DNA from: Erythrobacteraceae bacterium CCH12-C2
GTDB taxonomy: Bacteria > Pseudomonadota > Alphaproteobacteria > Sphingomonadales > Sphingomonadaceae
Reading direction: 5' to 3'
Assembly: GCA_001556995.1 (NCBI GenBank)
Contig: LSKF01000138.1
Coordinates: 1 to 25,558, forward strand
Length of the DNA: 25,558 bases
The translations under genes were made by a program, and so were the position numbers. The notes below the pieces were generated by a model that was not told the origin of the DNA, did no database searches, and saw only the letters and a program-made list of their open reading frames with translations. Shown here piece by piece: positions 14,376 to 21,982 of this stretch. The first letter of the stretch is position 1; the number at the start of each line of letters is the position of its first letter.

Positions 14376-16379
14376 TCAGTTCTCCGTCTTGCAATCCGGC
14401 GGGGTTCCTTCGGCGCGCAGCATCGCGATGGCTTCGGCGAGAGGCATCACCTTCTGATGCTCCGCGCCCAAGGTGCGCACGGCAACGGTGCTTTCTTCCG
14501 CCTCGCGCTTGCCGACCACCAGCAGGTGCGGGACTTTCGCTAGGGAGTGTTCGCGGACCTTGTAGTTGATTTTTTCGTTGCGGGTGTCGGTCTCGACCCG
14601 GATACCCGCCGTGCCAAGCTGGGCGGCGACGTCTTCGGCGTAAGGATCGGCGTCCGACACAATGGTCGCCACCACCGCCTGCACCGGGGCGAGCCATGCC
14701 GGCAGACGCCCGGCGAAGTGCTCGATCAGGATGCCGATGAAGCGCTCATAGCTCCCGAAGATCGCGCGGTGCAGCATCACCGGGCGGTGCTTTTCGCCAT
14801 CCTCGCCGATGTAATGCGCGTCGAGCCGCTCTGGCAGCACGCGGTCGGACTGGATGGTGCCGACTTGCCAGGTGCGCCCGATCGCGTCGGTCAGGTGCCA
14901 TTCGAGCTTGGGCGCATAGAACGCGCCTTCGCCGGGGAGTTCCTCCCATGCGAGGCCGTTGGCGGTCAAAGCATCGCGCAATTCCTGCTCGGCCTTGTCC
15001 CAATCGGCCTCGCTGCCGAAGCGCTTGTCGGGGCGCAGGGCGAGCTTGATGTCATAGGTGAAGCCGAAATCGCGGTAGACGCTATCCGCCAGCGCGATGA
15101 AGGCCTGCACTTCGCTCACCACTTGCCCCTCGGTGCAGAAGATATGCGCATCGTCCTGCGTGAACTGGCGCACGCGCATCAACCCGTGGAGCGCGCCGTG
15201 GGGTTCGTTGCGGTGGCAGCAGCCCATTTCGCCGAGGCGGATGGGCAGATCGCGGTAAGACGTGATCCCCTGCTTGAAGACCATCACGTGCGCCGGGCAA
15301 TTCATCGGCTTGATCGCCATCCACGCCGCGTCATCGGCGACCTTGGGGGAGGCGACGCCGCTCTCCTCGTCAACGTCAGGAACGATGTCGGGGACCGCGA
15401 ACATGTTCTGCGCGTACTTGCCCCAATGGCCCGATTGGGTCCACTGGCGCACGTCCATCAGCTGCGGCGTCTTGATCTCGCGGTAGCCCGCACCGTCCAT
15501 CTTGCGGCGCATATAGGCCTCCAGCTCGCGCCAGATGCGGTAGCCCTTGGGGTGCCAGAAGACGCTCCCGTGGGCTTCCTCCTGCAAGTGGAACAGGTCC
15601 ATCTCGCGCCCCAGCTTGCGGTGATCGCGCTTGGCGGCTTCTTCAAGGCGGGTGAGGTGGGCCTGCAGCTGCTTCTTGTTGAGCCAGCCGGTGCCATAGA
15701 TGCGCGTCAGCTGCGCATTGTTCTGATCGCCGCGCCAGTATGCGCCCGCAACACGCATCAGCTTGAAGGCGTCGGGATCGAGCTTGCCGGTCGAGGGCAG
15801 GTGCGGCCCGCGGCACATATCGAGCCAGTCATTGCCCGACCAATAGACCGTCAGCTCCTCGCCCTCAGGCAGTTCCTGCGCCCATTCGGCCTTGAAGGTT
15901 TCGCCCTCGGCGCTCCACTTGTCGATCAGCTGCTGGCGGGACCACACTTCGCGGCGTAGCGGCTTGTCGGCGAGGATGATGCGGCGCATTTCCTCTTCGA
16001 TGGCGGGGAGATCGTCGATGCCGAAAGGCTCGCGGGTCGCGGGGGCTTTCACGTCGTAGTAGAAGCCATCATCGGTCGCCGGGCCGAAGGTAATCTGCGT
16101 GCCGGGGAAGAGGGCTTGCACCGCCTCAGCCAGTACGTGGGCATAGTCATGCCGGGCGAGTTCCAGCGCATCGGCCTCGTCCCGCGCGGTCACCAGCGCG
16201 AGTTCGGCATCGCCCTCAAATGGGCGAGTGAGATCGCGCAGTTCGCCGTTCACGCGCGCCGCCAGCGCCGCCTTGGCAAGGCCGGGGCCGATTGCGGCGG
16301 CGATGTCGGCCGGGGTGCTGCCGGAGGGCACTTCGCGCACCGATCCATCGGGCAGGCTGATCTTCAGAAGTTCGGTCAT
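14376..16379 (-). CDS. thrS: Threonyl-tRNA synthetase
   Basis: This class II aminoacyl-tRNA synthetase charges tRNA-Thr. The 667-residue protein has an N-terminal TGS domain (about 1-65), an editing domain beginning with the HxxxH motif (HDYAH, 77-81) and the signature [10 protein letters not shown], the catalytic core with [10 protein letters not shown], the motif 2 region around [25 protein letters not shown] (split here across residues in that order), and a C-terminal anticodon-binding domain. It is complete and of normal length. It leads an operon with the DUF305 and TauE/SafE genes. About 130 bases upstream on the same strand lies a threonine-rich leader peptide with alternative hairpins, suggesting control by Thr-tRNA supply. 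Confidence 0.97.
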   Translation of the reverse strand: MTELLKISLPDGSVREVPSGSTPADIAAAIGPGLAKAALAARVNGELRDLTRPFEGDAELALVTARDEADALELARHDYAHVLAEAVQALFPGTQITFGPATDDGFYYDVKAPATREPFGIDDLPAIEEEMRRIILADKPLRREVWSRQQLIDKWSAEGETFKAEWAQELPEGEELTVYWSGNDWLDMCRGPHLPSTGKLDPDAFKLMRVAGAYWRGDQNNAQLTRIYGTGWLNKKQLQAHLTRLEEAAKRDHRKLGREMDLFHLQEEAHGSVFWHPKGYRIWRELEAYMRRKMDGAGYREIKTPQLMDVRQWTQSGHWGKYAQNMFAVPDIVPDVDEESGVASPKVADDAAWMAIKPMNCPAHVMVFKQGITSYRDLPIRLGEMGCCHRNEPHGALHGLMRVRQFTQDDAHIFCTEGQVVSEVQAFIALADSVYRDFGFTYDIKLALRPDKRFGSEADWDKAEQELRDALTANGLAWEELPGEGAFYAPKLEWHLTDAIGRTWQVGTIQSDRVLPERLDAHYIGEDGEKHRPVMLHRAIFGSYERFIGILIEHFAGRLPAWLAPVQAVVATIVSDADPYAEDVAAQLGTAGIRVETDTRNEKINYKVREHSLAKVPHLLVVGKREAEESTVAVRTLGAEHQKVMPLAEAIAMLRAEGTPPDCKTEN

Positions 16380-16475
16380 CGTCGCAGTTCCGTCTGGTTT
16401 GGGCGCGCCTTAGGGCAAAGGACTGCGCACCGGAAGAGCGGTGTTGCGTGACAAACCGGATCGAGGAGAACACCG

Positions 16476-16542
16476 CGCCGCCCCGAACCGGGCGGCGGGC
16501 CAAGTGCCTAGCGCACAGCCTCCCGCCCCCGGATTGTCCGGG
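16476..16542 (-). promoter_or_regulatory. Putative thrS attenuator (pause hairpin, antiterminator, terminator)
   Basis: On the minus-strand transcript three exclusive pairings can be drawn. Segment 1:2 is CCCGGA (16542-16537) with TCCGGG (16533-16528), overlapping the last Thr codons of the leader. Segment 2:3 is CCGGGGGCGGG (16532-16522) with CCCGCCGCCCGG (16499-16488), eleven pairs with one bulged G. Segment 3:4 is CGCCGCCC (16497-16490) with GGGCGGCG (16483-16476), eight GC pairs around a GGTTCG loop. A ribosome stalled at the Thr codons would cover segment 1 and favour 2:3, allowing readthrough into thrS. The weak point is the tract after 3:4, TGTTCTCCT rather than a clean U run. Confidence 0.6.
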
Positions 16543-16579
16543 TTGTGGTGGTGGCGGTCGTGGTCAGCAGCTTGGCCAT
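16508..16579 (-). CDS. Threonine-rich leader peptide of thrS
   Basis: A 23-codon minus-strand frame from ATG at 16579 to TAG at 16508. It reads MAKLL, then Thr at residues 6-8, Ala, Thr at 10-13, Arg, Thr at 15 and Ile16, followed by an Arg-rich tail. Eight of ten consecutive residues are Thr, using ACC, ACG and ACA codons. It lies 128 bases upstream of the thrS start on the same strand and overlaps mutually exclusive hairpins, the plan of amino-acid leader peptides such as E. coli thrL. The Shine-Dalgarno is weak. The opposite strand is a GGT-type low-complexity tract, so chance is not excluded, but position, stop and structures fit together. Confidence 0.65.
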   Translation of the reverse strand: MAKLLTTTATTTTRTIRGREAVR

Positions 16580-16674
16580 GGCCGGGACTTAGGTGCCCAA
16601 CAGCGAAAAGTCACGTGCAAGTTGATGAAACACACCTTGGAGGGCAGCGGTTTCGGGCATCAATGGAAAGGGGC

Positions 16675-16715
16675 CTTGACATATCCTCCGCCATCAATGT
16701 AAAGCATCCTTGTCA
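16675..16715 (+). promoter_or_regulatory. Promoter and candidate XRE operator of the membrane-protein cassette
   Basis: A perfect -35 TTGACA (16676-16681) is followed 16 bases later by a -10-like TGTAAA (16698-16703), 33 bases before the first start codon of the cassette. Three seven-base half-sites share TGNNAAG: TGTCAAG (minus strand, 16681-16675, over the -35), TGTAAAG (16698-16704, over the -10) and TGACAAG (minus strand, 16715-16709). The last two form an imperfect inverted repeat with a four-base spacer. This arrangement would let the XRE protein encoded third in the operon repress its own promoter. Confidence 0.5.
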
Positions 16716-16735
16716 TTATGCAAAAGGAGCTTTCC

Positions 16736-16912
16736 ATGAACCGCATCTCTCAGGCCATGCTGCTCGCTTGCGCCCTACTCGCCATCGCGCTGTTGGCGGT
16801 GTTTGACATCGTCCCCGAAGCCGTCGCCCAATATGCGCCGCTGGCGGTGGTGCCGTTTATCGTGTTGCAGCAGCGATCCTGCCGGCTCCCGAGCAAGGGT
16901 CAGCCGCTGTGA
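16736..16912 (+). CDS. Small hydrophobic membrane protein
   Basis: A 58-residue protein starting at the ATG at 16736, which has a strong AGGAG six bases upstream. Residues 7-26 form one clear membrane helix (MLLACALLAIALLAVFDIV) and about 33-45 a second, shorter hydrophobic stretch (YAPLAVVPFIVLQ), ending in a basic polar tail. It is the first gene of a three-gene unit: its TGA overlaps the GTG start of the next gene. I do not recognise the family. A role together with the XRE regulator and the second membrane protein is inferred from overlap alone. Confidence 0.7.
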   Translation: MNRISQAMLLACALLAIALLAVFDIVPEAVAQYAPLAVVPFIVLQQRSCRLPSKGQPL

Positions 16913-17325
16913 GCGTCCGCAGCCCGGCAATGCGCCGGTATCTGCGGCGGCTGGCGGGTTTCATGGTCGTCTATGTCGCATTGATCTTTGCGGTCGGCAC
17001 CCTGTTCCGCACGGCCCCGCCCTCCGGTGCGCTGGCATGGGTGGTCGCGGTTCTGCCGGCGCTGCCGATCCTTGGCGTCTTCTGGACGATCTTCCGCCTG
17101 CTGGCCGAGGAGACCGACGAATATATCCGCTACATGCTGGTCCGCCAGTCGCTGTTCGCCACCGCCTTTTGCCTGTCGATCATGACCGTGTGGGAATTCC
17201 TCCAGAATTACGAGGTCGTTCCGCCAGGCAATGGCGGGTTCGGGGCGGCGTTTTTCTGGTTTGTTGGCCTGGGGCTGGGCGGGGTGTGGAATGCGCGGGC
17301 AAACCGAGAGGCGTGTGAGGAATGA
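16909..17325 (+). CDS. Four-helix membrane protein of XRE-linked cassette
   Basis: A 138-residue protein with four predicted membrane helices (about 15-33, 41-63, 81-99 and 110-128). A charged loop with AEETDEYIRYMLVRQ lies between helices 2 and 3, which I recall as a recurring feature of small membrane proteins paired with XRE regulators. The start is GTG, overlapping the previous stop as GTGA, and its own stop overlaps the XRE start as ATGA, so the three genes are translationally coupled. No enzymatic or transporter motif is seen; function unknown. Confidence 0.85.
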   Translation: MSVRSPAMRRYLRRLAGFMVVYVALIFAVGTLFRTAPPSGALAWVVAVLPALPILGVFWTIFRLLAEETDEYIRYMLVRQSLFATAFCLSIMTVWEFLQNYEVVPPGNGGFGAAFFWFVGLGLGGVWNARANREACEE

Positions 17326-17513
17326 ACAACCGCCTCCGCGTGCTGCGCGCTGAATACGGCTGGAGCCAGCAGGACCTCGCCGACCGGCTCGGCGTCTCGC
17401 GCCAGAGCGTCAACGCCATCGAGACCGGCCGTTACGCCCCCTCGCTCCCGCTCGCCTTCACCATCGCCGATGTGTTCGGCTTGCCGATTGAGGCGATTTT
17501 CACCCGCGATTAA
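17322..17513 (+). CDS. XRE/Cro-type helix-turn-helix regulator
   Basis: A compact 63-residue DNA-binding protein made almost only of an XRE helix-turn-helix: NRLRVLRAEYGWSQQDLADR, then LGVSRQSVNAIETGRY (about 24-38) and a C-terminal LPIEAIF. Such minimal XRE proteins of the YgzD/YozG kind bind as dimers and commonly control the operon they sit in. It is the last of three overlapping genes after two membrane proteins, and the promoter carries matching half-sites, so autoregulation is likely. Its TAA overlaps the stop codon of the convergent phoD gene by two bases. Confidence 0.93.
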   Translation: MNNRLRVLRAEYGWSQQDLADRLGVSRQSVNAIETGRYAPSLPLAFTIADVFGLPIEAIFTRD

Positions 17514-19174
17514 ACCGCCAGCGTGCCCGAACCCTTCTCGGTGGTGATCCGCTTGGTCCCCGCCAGCTTGGTCGAGCGCTGCTTGATCCCGGCGCTGAAG
17601 CGGTATTCGGTCACGGCGCGGGTCGGAGAGAGGTCGATGAGCATGTAGCCACGCTGCGCGGTGTCAGCCCACTTGAGCTGCTCGTTCTCGGCCACCAGCG
17701 CGCCCGCCAGCGTCGCCGGGGGAACGAAGCTGAGGTAGCTTTCAAAGCCGGGTGAGCTCACCGAACACACGCCCAGCTCCACGCCGACCTTGGCGCCCTC
17801 GTGGGTCAGATCGAAGCCCCAGCCATTATGCGTGTCGCCTGCCAGCACCAGCAGGTTGGCATCGGCGGCGAGCGCGGATTTGAACACGCGGTCGCGCGCG
17901 GCGGGATAGCCGTCCCATGCGTCCAGGTTGAGCGGCAGGCCCGCTGCGCTCGCCATGCTGGCGGTCTTGAGCCGCTGGCGCACGAATTCGGGCAGGCCAT
18001 CGCCCAACTGATTGGCGAGCGCCTTGGGCGACTTGAGATTGCCGATCAGCACCTGCTGCACCAGCACCTGCCACGCCGTGCGGGTCTTGGTGGAGGCGGC
18101 GAGGCCATCGGCCAGCCACTTTTCCTGCGCCGCGCCCAGAAGCTGGCGCTTGGGATCGGACCATGCGCCGTCCTTGAAGGTGGCGAGCGCGGTCATGATC
18201 GCTTGCGGGTCCTTCAGCCCTTCAAGCACCTTGCCCAGATCAAGCTGCTGATCGCGGCCCTCAAGCCGGGTGTCGAGCCGGAACAGGGTGGCCAGATCGC
18301 CGACCTGATAGGCGGCATAGGGCTCGTCCGAGACCGGCATCCATTCGCGGTAAGCCTGCTTGGCTGCGGCCTTGCGCACCGCCCATTCGCCCTCGGTCGC
18401 GCTCTGATGGTTCTGCGCTCCATCCTTCCAGCTGTCATTGGCGCTTTCGTGGTCGTCCCAGACCGCGATCATGGGCAGCACCTGATGCAGGCGCTGGCAA
18501 TCGGGATCGGCGCGGTAGGTGGCGTAGCGCAGGCGGTAATCAGTCAGCGCGACGATCTCGGTTTCGGGCGCGAGCACGCGGTCGGGGTTGGCCTGACCCT
18601 TGTCGGGATAGGTGCCCGCGCCGTATTCGTAGATGTAATCGCCCAGATGCACCGCGAGGTCGGCGTCATTGGCCTCGACCGCGTGGCCATAGGCGTTGAA
18701 CCAGCCGAAGCCGAAGTTCGAGCACGAAAACACCGCGAGCTTGAAATTCGCGGTCTTGCCCTGCGGCAGGGTGCGGGTGCGGCCCACGGGCGAGGTCACG
18801 CCATTGGGCGCGACGAAGCGGAAGAAGTACCACTTGTCGGGCGCGAGCCCGGTGGCGATGCCCTTGGCGCACCAATCGCGGCTGGGCGAGGCGGAGACGC
18901 TGCCTTCGGCAACGGGCTTGGCAAAATTCTCGCTCTCGCTGACCTGCCACGTGAGCGCCGTCTCGGCCTCACCGACGAAGCGGGTCCAGAGCAGCACGGA
19001 AGTCGCTGAGGGCTCGCCGCTGGCAACATTGTGGGTGAACCCCGTGCCAAAGCTGCGCGCAGCGACCGGCGCGGCGGCGAGCGCGGCACCAGCGCCGGCG
19101 AGGGTGAAGAGGTTGCGGCGGGTGAGCGCCGTGGGCGAAGGGGCCGGCTGCGCGGCGGTGTCGGTCTTGAACAT
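17510..19174 (-). CDS. phoD: Tat-exported PhoD-like alkaline phosphatase/phosphodiesterase
   Basis: A 554-residue secreted metal-dependent phosphatase that would release phosphate from mono- and diesters in the periplasm. The N-terminus carries a twin-arginine signal (LTRRNLFTLAGAGAALAAA, R19 and R20), followed by the PhoD N-terminal beta domain (VASGEPSATSVLLWTR). Metal-site motifs of the catalytic domain are visible: FSCSNF, HLGDYIYEYG, VWDDHESAND and LVLAGDTHNGWGFDL. The start at 19174 gives the Tat signal in the usual place; a possible GAGAGG lies rather far upstream, and the longer frame to 19291 enters the divergent hydrolase promoter. No Pho-box-like repeat was recognised. Confidence 0.94.
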   Translation of the reverse strand: MFKTDTAAQPAPSPTALTRRNLFTLAGAGAALAAAPVAARSFGTGFTHNVASGEPSATSVLLWTRFVGEAETALTWQVSESENFAKPVAEGSVSASPSRDWCAKGIATGLAPDKWYFFRFVAPNGVTSPVGRTRTLPQGKTANFKLAVFSCSNFGFGWFNAYGHAVEANDADLAVHLGDYIYEYGAGTYPDKGQANPDRVLAPETEIVALTDYRLRYATYRADPDCQRLHQVLPMIAVWDDHESANDSWKDGAQNHQSATEGEWAVRKAAAKQAYREWMPVSDEPYAAYQVGDLATLFRLDTRLEGRDQQLDLGKVLEGLKDPQAIMTALATFKDGAWSDPKRQLLGAAQEKWLADGLAASTKTRTAWQVLVQQVLIGNLKSPKALANQLGDGLPEFVRQRLKTASMASAAGLPLNLDAWDGYPAARDRVFKSALAADANLLVLAGDTHNGWGFDLTHEGAKVGVELGVCSVSSPGFESYLSFVPPATLAGALVAENEQLKWADTAQRGYMLIDLSPTRAVTEYRFSAGIKQRSTKLAGTKRITTEKGSGTLAV

Positions 19175-19268
19175 GGCGGCTCGCGTAATCCTCTCCCATT
19201 GCGCTGCTGTGACAGTCACCGCGTCACAATGCTTGCGCCAAGGCCTTTGCGCAAGGCATGGAGCGGGG

Positions 19269-20003
19269 ATGAGCGCTATCATGCACCACACCCTTTATGA
19301 CGGCCGCCGGATCGCCTTCCGCTACACCCACGGGCGCGGGCCGTGCCTCGTGTTCCTGCCCGGCTACATGTCCGACATGAGCGGGAGCAAGGCGACCGCT
19401 CTGTTCGACGAGGCGGAGGCTGAGGGGCGGGCGTGTCTGCTGCTCGACTATTCGGGTTGCGGGATGAGCGAAGGCGATTTTGCCGACGGCATGCTCTCGC
19501 GCTGGCGCGACGAGGTGCTGGCGCTGATCGCGTGCTATGTCAGCGGGCCGGTTGCGCTGGCGGGTTCCTCGATGGGGGGTTGGCTGATGTTGCTGGTGGC
19601 CGAACGGCTCAAGGGGCGGTGCGTCGGCCTGATCGGGATTGCCCCCGCGCCGGACTTCACCCGTTGGGGATATACCGAAGCCCAGTGGGCGCAACTGGCG
19701 GCGGGCGAGACGATCTACGAGCCCAATCCCTATGGCCCCGAGCCCACGCCCACCCACCCCGGGTTCTTCGCCGATGCCGAATGCCACCTGCGGCTGGAAC
19801 AGATGATCGACCTCACCTGCCCGGTGCGGCTGATCCACGGCAAGGCGGACCCGGACGTGCCGTGGGAGATCAGCCTCAAGCTCAAGGCGGCGCTCCGGTC
19901 GGACGATGTTCAGGTGACGCTGGTAGAAGATGGCGACCACCGTCTCTCGCGCCCCGAGGACATCGCCCTTCTCAAGGCCATCGTGGCCCAGTTTTACGGA
20001 TAG
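19269..20003 (+). CDS. Alpha/beta-hydrolase fold protein (ABHD10-like)
   Basis: A 244-residue serine hydrolase. The nucleophile elbow is GSSMGG with S101, the acid is D194 or D196 in GKADPDVPW and the histidine is H224 in DGDHRLS. The strand before the oxyanion region is LVFLPGYMSDMSGSKA. Overall order and length resemble the ABHD10/palmitoyl-thioesterase-like group common in sphingomonads, so an esterase or thioesterase is likely; the substrate is unknown. I choose the ATG at 19269, with GGAG five bases upstream, over the ATG at 19281. It diverges from phoD with a gap of about 94 bases and is closely followed by the TPR gene. Confidence 0.9.
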   Translation: MSAIMHHTLYDGRRIAFRYTHGRGPCLVFLPGYMSDMSGSKATALFDEAEAEGRACLLLDYSGCGMSEGDFADGMLSRWRDEVLALIACYVSGPVALAGSSMGGWLMLLVAERLKGRCVGLIGIAPAPDFTRWGYTEAQWAQLAAGETIYEPNPYGPEPTPTHPGFFADAECHLRLEQMIDLTCPVRLIHGKADPDVPWEISLKLKAALRSDDVQVTLVEDGDHRLSRPEDIALLKAIVAQFYG

Positions 20004-20010
20004 CCCGGAT

Positions 20011-20862
20011 TTGTCCCTGCTCCTTGCTCTGCTGCTTCAGGTTGGCCCCAATCCGCTCGGGGGGGGCATGCCCGATGATACGCTGGTGCGCGATCGTCCG
20101 GCGCGGAGTGCGGATGAAACCGCCAGCAGCGCGTGGCTCGAGAAGTGCTTCAGTCAGATCGCCGAAGACCCGGCCCGCGCGCACACCATGGCGCAGATCC
20201 GCCGTAGCGAGACCAAGGGCGCGGACCGGGTGCTGGCCAACCACTGCCTCGGCACGGCGGCGAGCGAGCTGGGCCTGTGGGAGGACGCGCGCACCGCCTT
20301 CATCGCCGCGCGCGAGGAGACTCCTGTCAACGAGACCCGCGCCCGCGCGCGCTTCGCGGCGCTGGCGGGCAATGCCGCGCTGGCGAGCGGGGATGCCGAG
20401 GGGGCGATCACGTGGCTGATCCCCGCCGAAGCCGACGCCCGCGCCGCCGATGCCGCCCCGCTCGCGGCGCTGGCAGCCATGGACCGCGCCCGCGCGCTGG
20501 TGATGCTGGGGCGCAGCGACGACGCGCTCGGCGCGCTCGAAGCCGCGACCACGCTCGCGCCTGATCGCAGCGAGGGCTGGCTGCTCAAGGCGACGCTGCT
20601 GCGGCGGCTCGACCGATTGGACCAAGCGCAAACCGCTATCGAGCGTGCTGCCTTACTCGCACCGGGCGATGCGCAGATCGGGCTGGAGGCCGGGGTGATC
20701 GCCGTGCTCGGCGGCCGTGACGAGGCCGCACGGGCCAGCTGGCAATCGGTGCTTGTACTCGCCCCCGGTAGCCCGCAGGCGATTACCGCCACAGATTATC
20801 TTGCGCAGCTCGGCGATGCAGGTGAGACTGCCGCGCGCGAGGAGGAGGCGCCGCCGTCATGA
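20011..20862 (+). CDS. Exported tetratricopeptide-repeat protein
   Basis: A 283-residue protein of TPR-type helical repeats, a scaffold for protein contacts. A short hydrophobic N-terminus (SLLLALLLQVG) looks like a signal peptide, and it is only included if translation starts at the TTG at 20011, seven bases after the hydrolase stop; no ATG or GTG offers this. The next ATG, at 20068, would remove the signal. Repeat-like segments follow at about 75-275, with alternating Ala/Leu helices such as GLWEDARTAFIAARE and RLDQAQTAIERAALLAPGDAQ. The stop overlaps the start of the monooxygenase as ATGA. Its partner is unknown. Confidence 0.82.
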   Translation: MSLLLALLLQVGPNPLGGGMPDDTLVRDRPARSADETASSAWLEKCFSQIAEDPARAHTMAQIRRSETKGADRVLANHCLGTAASELGLWEDARTAFIAAREETPVNETRARARFAALAGNAALASGDAEGAITWLIPAEADARAADAAPLAALAAMDRARALVMLGRSDDALGALEAATTLAPDRSEGWLLKATLLRRLDRLDQAQTAIERAALLAPGDAQIGLEAGVIAVLGGRDEAARASWQSVLVLAPGSPQAITATDYLAQLGDAGETAAREEEAPPS

Positions 20863-21854
20863 CCCGTTTTTCCGTGCTCGATCTGGTGCCGGTGCGCGAA
20901 GGCGGCACGCTGTCAGAGGCTTTCGCCGCCACCACCGCGCTCGCCCGCGCTGCCGAGGCACTGGGGTGCGAGCGGTTCTGGGTGGCCGAGCATCACGCGA
21001 TGGACGGCATCGCTGGCGGGGCGACGTCGGTGGTGCTCGCCCACGTGGGCAACGCCACCAACCGTATCCGTATCGGATCGGGTGGGATCATGCTGCCCAA
21101 CCACACCCCGTTCCAGATCGCTGAACAATTCGGCACGCTCGACGCGCTGTTTCCGGGACGGATTGACCTCGGGCTGGGCCGCGCGCCGGGGGCGGGGCCG
21201 GAATTGCAACGGGCCTTGCGCAAGAACCTGCATCAGGCCGCCGAATACTTCCCGCAGGACGTGGTCGAGCTGCGCGCGCTGCTGACGGGCGATTACGACC
21301 TCCCGATCACCGCCACCCCCGGCCTCGGCGCCAAGGTCCAGCTGTGGATGCTGGGATCGAGCCTGTTCGGCGCGCAGCTCGCTGCCAAGCTTGGCCTTCC
21401 TTACGCCTTCGCCGCGCATTTTGCGCCCGATCATCTTGATGCCGCACTGGCAGTCTACCGCCGCGACTTCCAGCCCTCGGAAGCGCTCGACAGGCCGCAC
21501 GTGATGGTCGCCATGAACGTTTTTGCCGCCGAAACCGAATCGCAAGCGCGCCTCATCGCCTCGAGCCAGCAGCAAAGCTTTGTCCGGCTGCGCAGCGGTA
21601 ATCCGGGCAAGCTGCCGCCGCCGGTCGCCGATTACGCCGCCAAGCTCCCCGCCCCTGCGCAAGCGATGCTCGCCCATCTCGGGCAGGCCGCCGCTGTCGG
21701 CACGCCTGTTCAGGTGCGCGACGCCATCGCCGCTTTCGTGGCGCGGACTTGCGCTGACGAAATCCTGCTGTGCGGGGCGACTTATGACCCTGACGCGCGG
21801 CTGCGCTCACTCGAACTGACCATAGATGCCTGCGCCCACGTGCCGGCAGGCTAA
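20859..21854 (+). CDS. LLM-class flavin-dependent monooxygenase (MsnO8-type)
   Basis: A 331-residue bacterial-luciferase-like enzyme using reduced FMN and oxygen. Family landmarks are RFWVAEHHAMDGIAGGA (39-55), RIRIGSGGIMLPNHTPFQIAEQ (69-90 region) and FPGRIDLGLGRAPG, which place it with the MsnO8/YhbW-like group rather than F420-dependent enzymes. The EHH motif and GSGG loop around the flavin are intact. Its start overlaps the TPR stop. The substrate is unknown, and no flavin reductase is nearby. It ends 128 bases before the glutamate dehydrogenase gene. Confidence 0.93.
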   Translation: MTRFSVLDLVPVREGGTLSEAFAATTALARAAEALGCERFWVAEHHAMDGIAGGATSVVLAHVGNATNRIRIGSGGIMLPNHTPFQIAEQFGTLDALFPGRIDLGLGRAPGAGPELQRALRKNLHQAAEYFPQDVVELRALLTGDYDLPITATPGLGAKVQLWMLGSSLFGAQLAAKLGLPYAFAAHFAPDHLDAALAVYRRDFQPSEALDRPHVMVAMNVFAAETESQARLIASSQQQSFVRLRSGNPGKLPPPVADYAAKLPAPAQAMLAHLGQAAAVGTPVQVRDAIAAFVARTCADEILLCGATYDPDARLRSLELTIDACAHVPAG

Positions 21855-21920
21855 TCCAGCAATGATCGCGCTTGCGCCTGGCGGGGGGAAAGGCGTATCG
21901 CGAAAGACACGATAACAACA

Positions 21921-21972
21921 ATCCGGCACAATATTATTGCTTGTCCTTGATGCCGGATACGCAGGATGCCGG
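21921..21972 (+). promoter_or_regulatory. AT-rich palindrome and -10-like element upstream of glutamate dehydrogenase
   Basis: In an otherwise GC-rich gap, GCAC-AATATT-ATTGC (21927-21940) forms an imperfect palindrome containing TATTAT (21932-21937), a good -10 match lying 46 bases before the start codon. No convincing -35 precedes it. The core resembles a loose Lrp/AsnC-type site. The direct repeat GATGCCGG occurs at 21949-21956 and 21965-21972. Confidence 0.3.
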
Positions 21973-21982
21973 GAGCCATACC

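Noticed and set aside
16448..16702. Plus-strand 84-codon frame upstream of the membrane cassette
   Set aside because: Glycine-rich low-complexity translation, antisense to the thrS leader, and it contains the promoter of the next operon.
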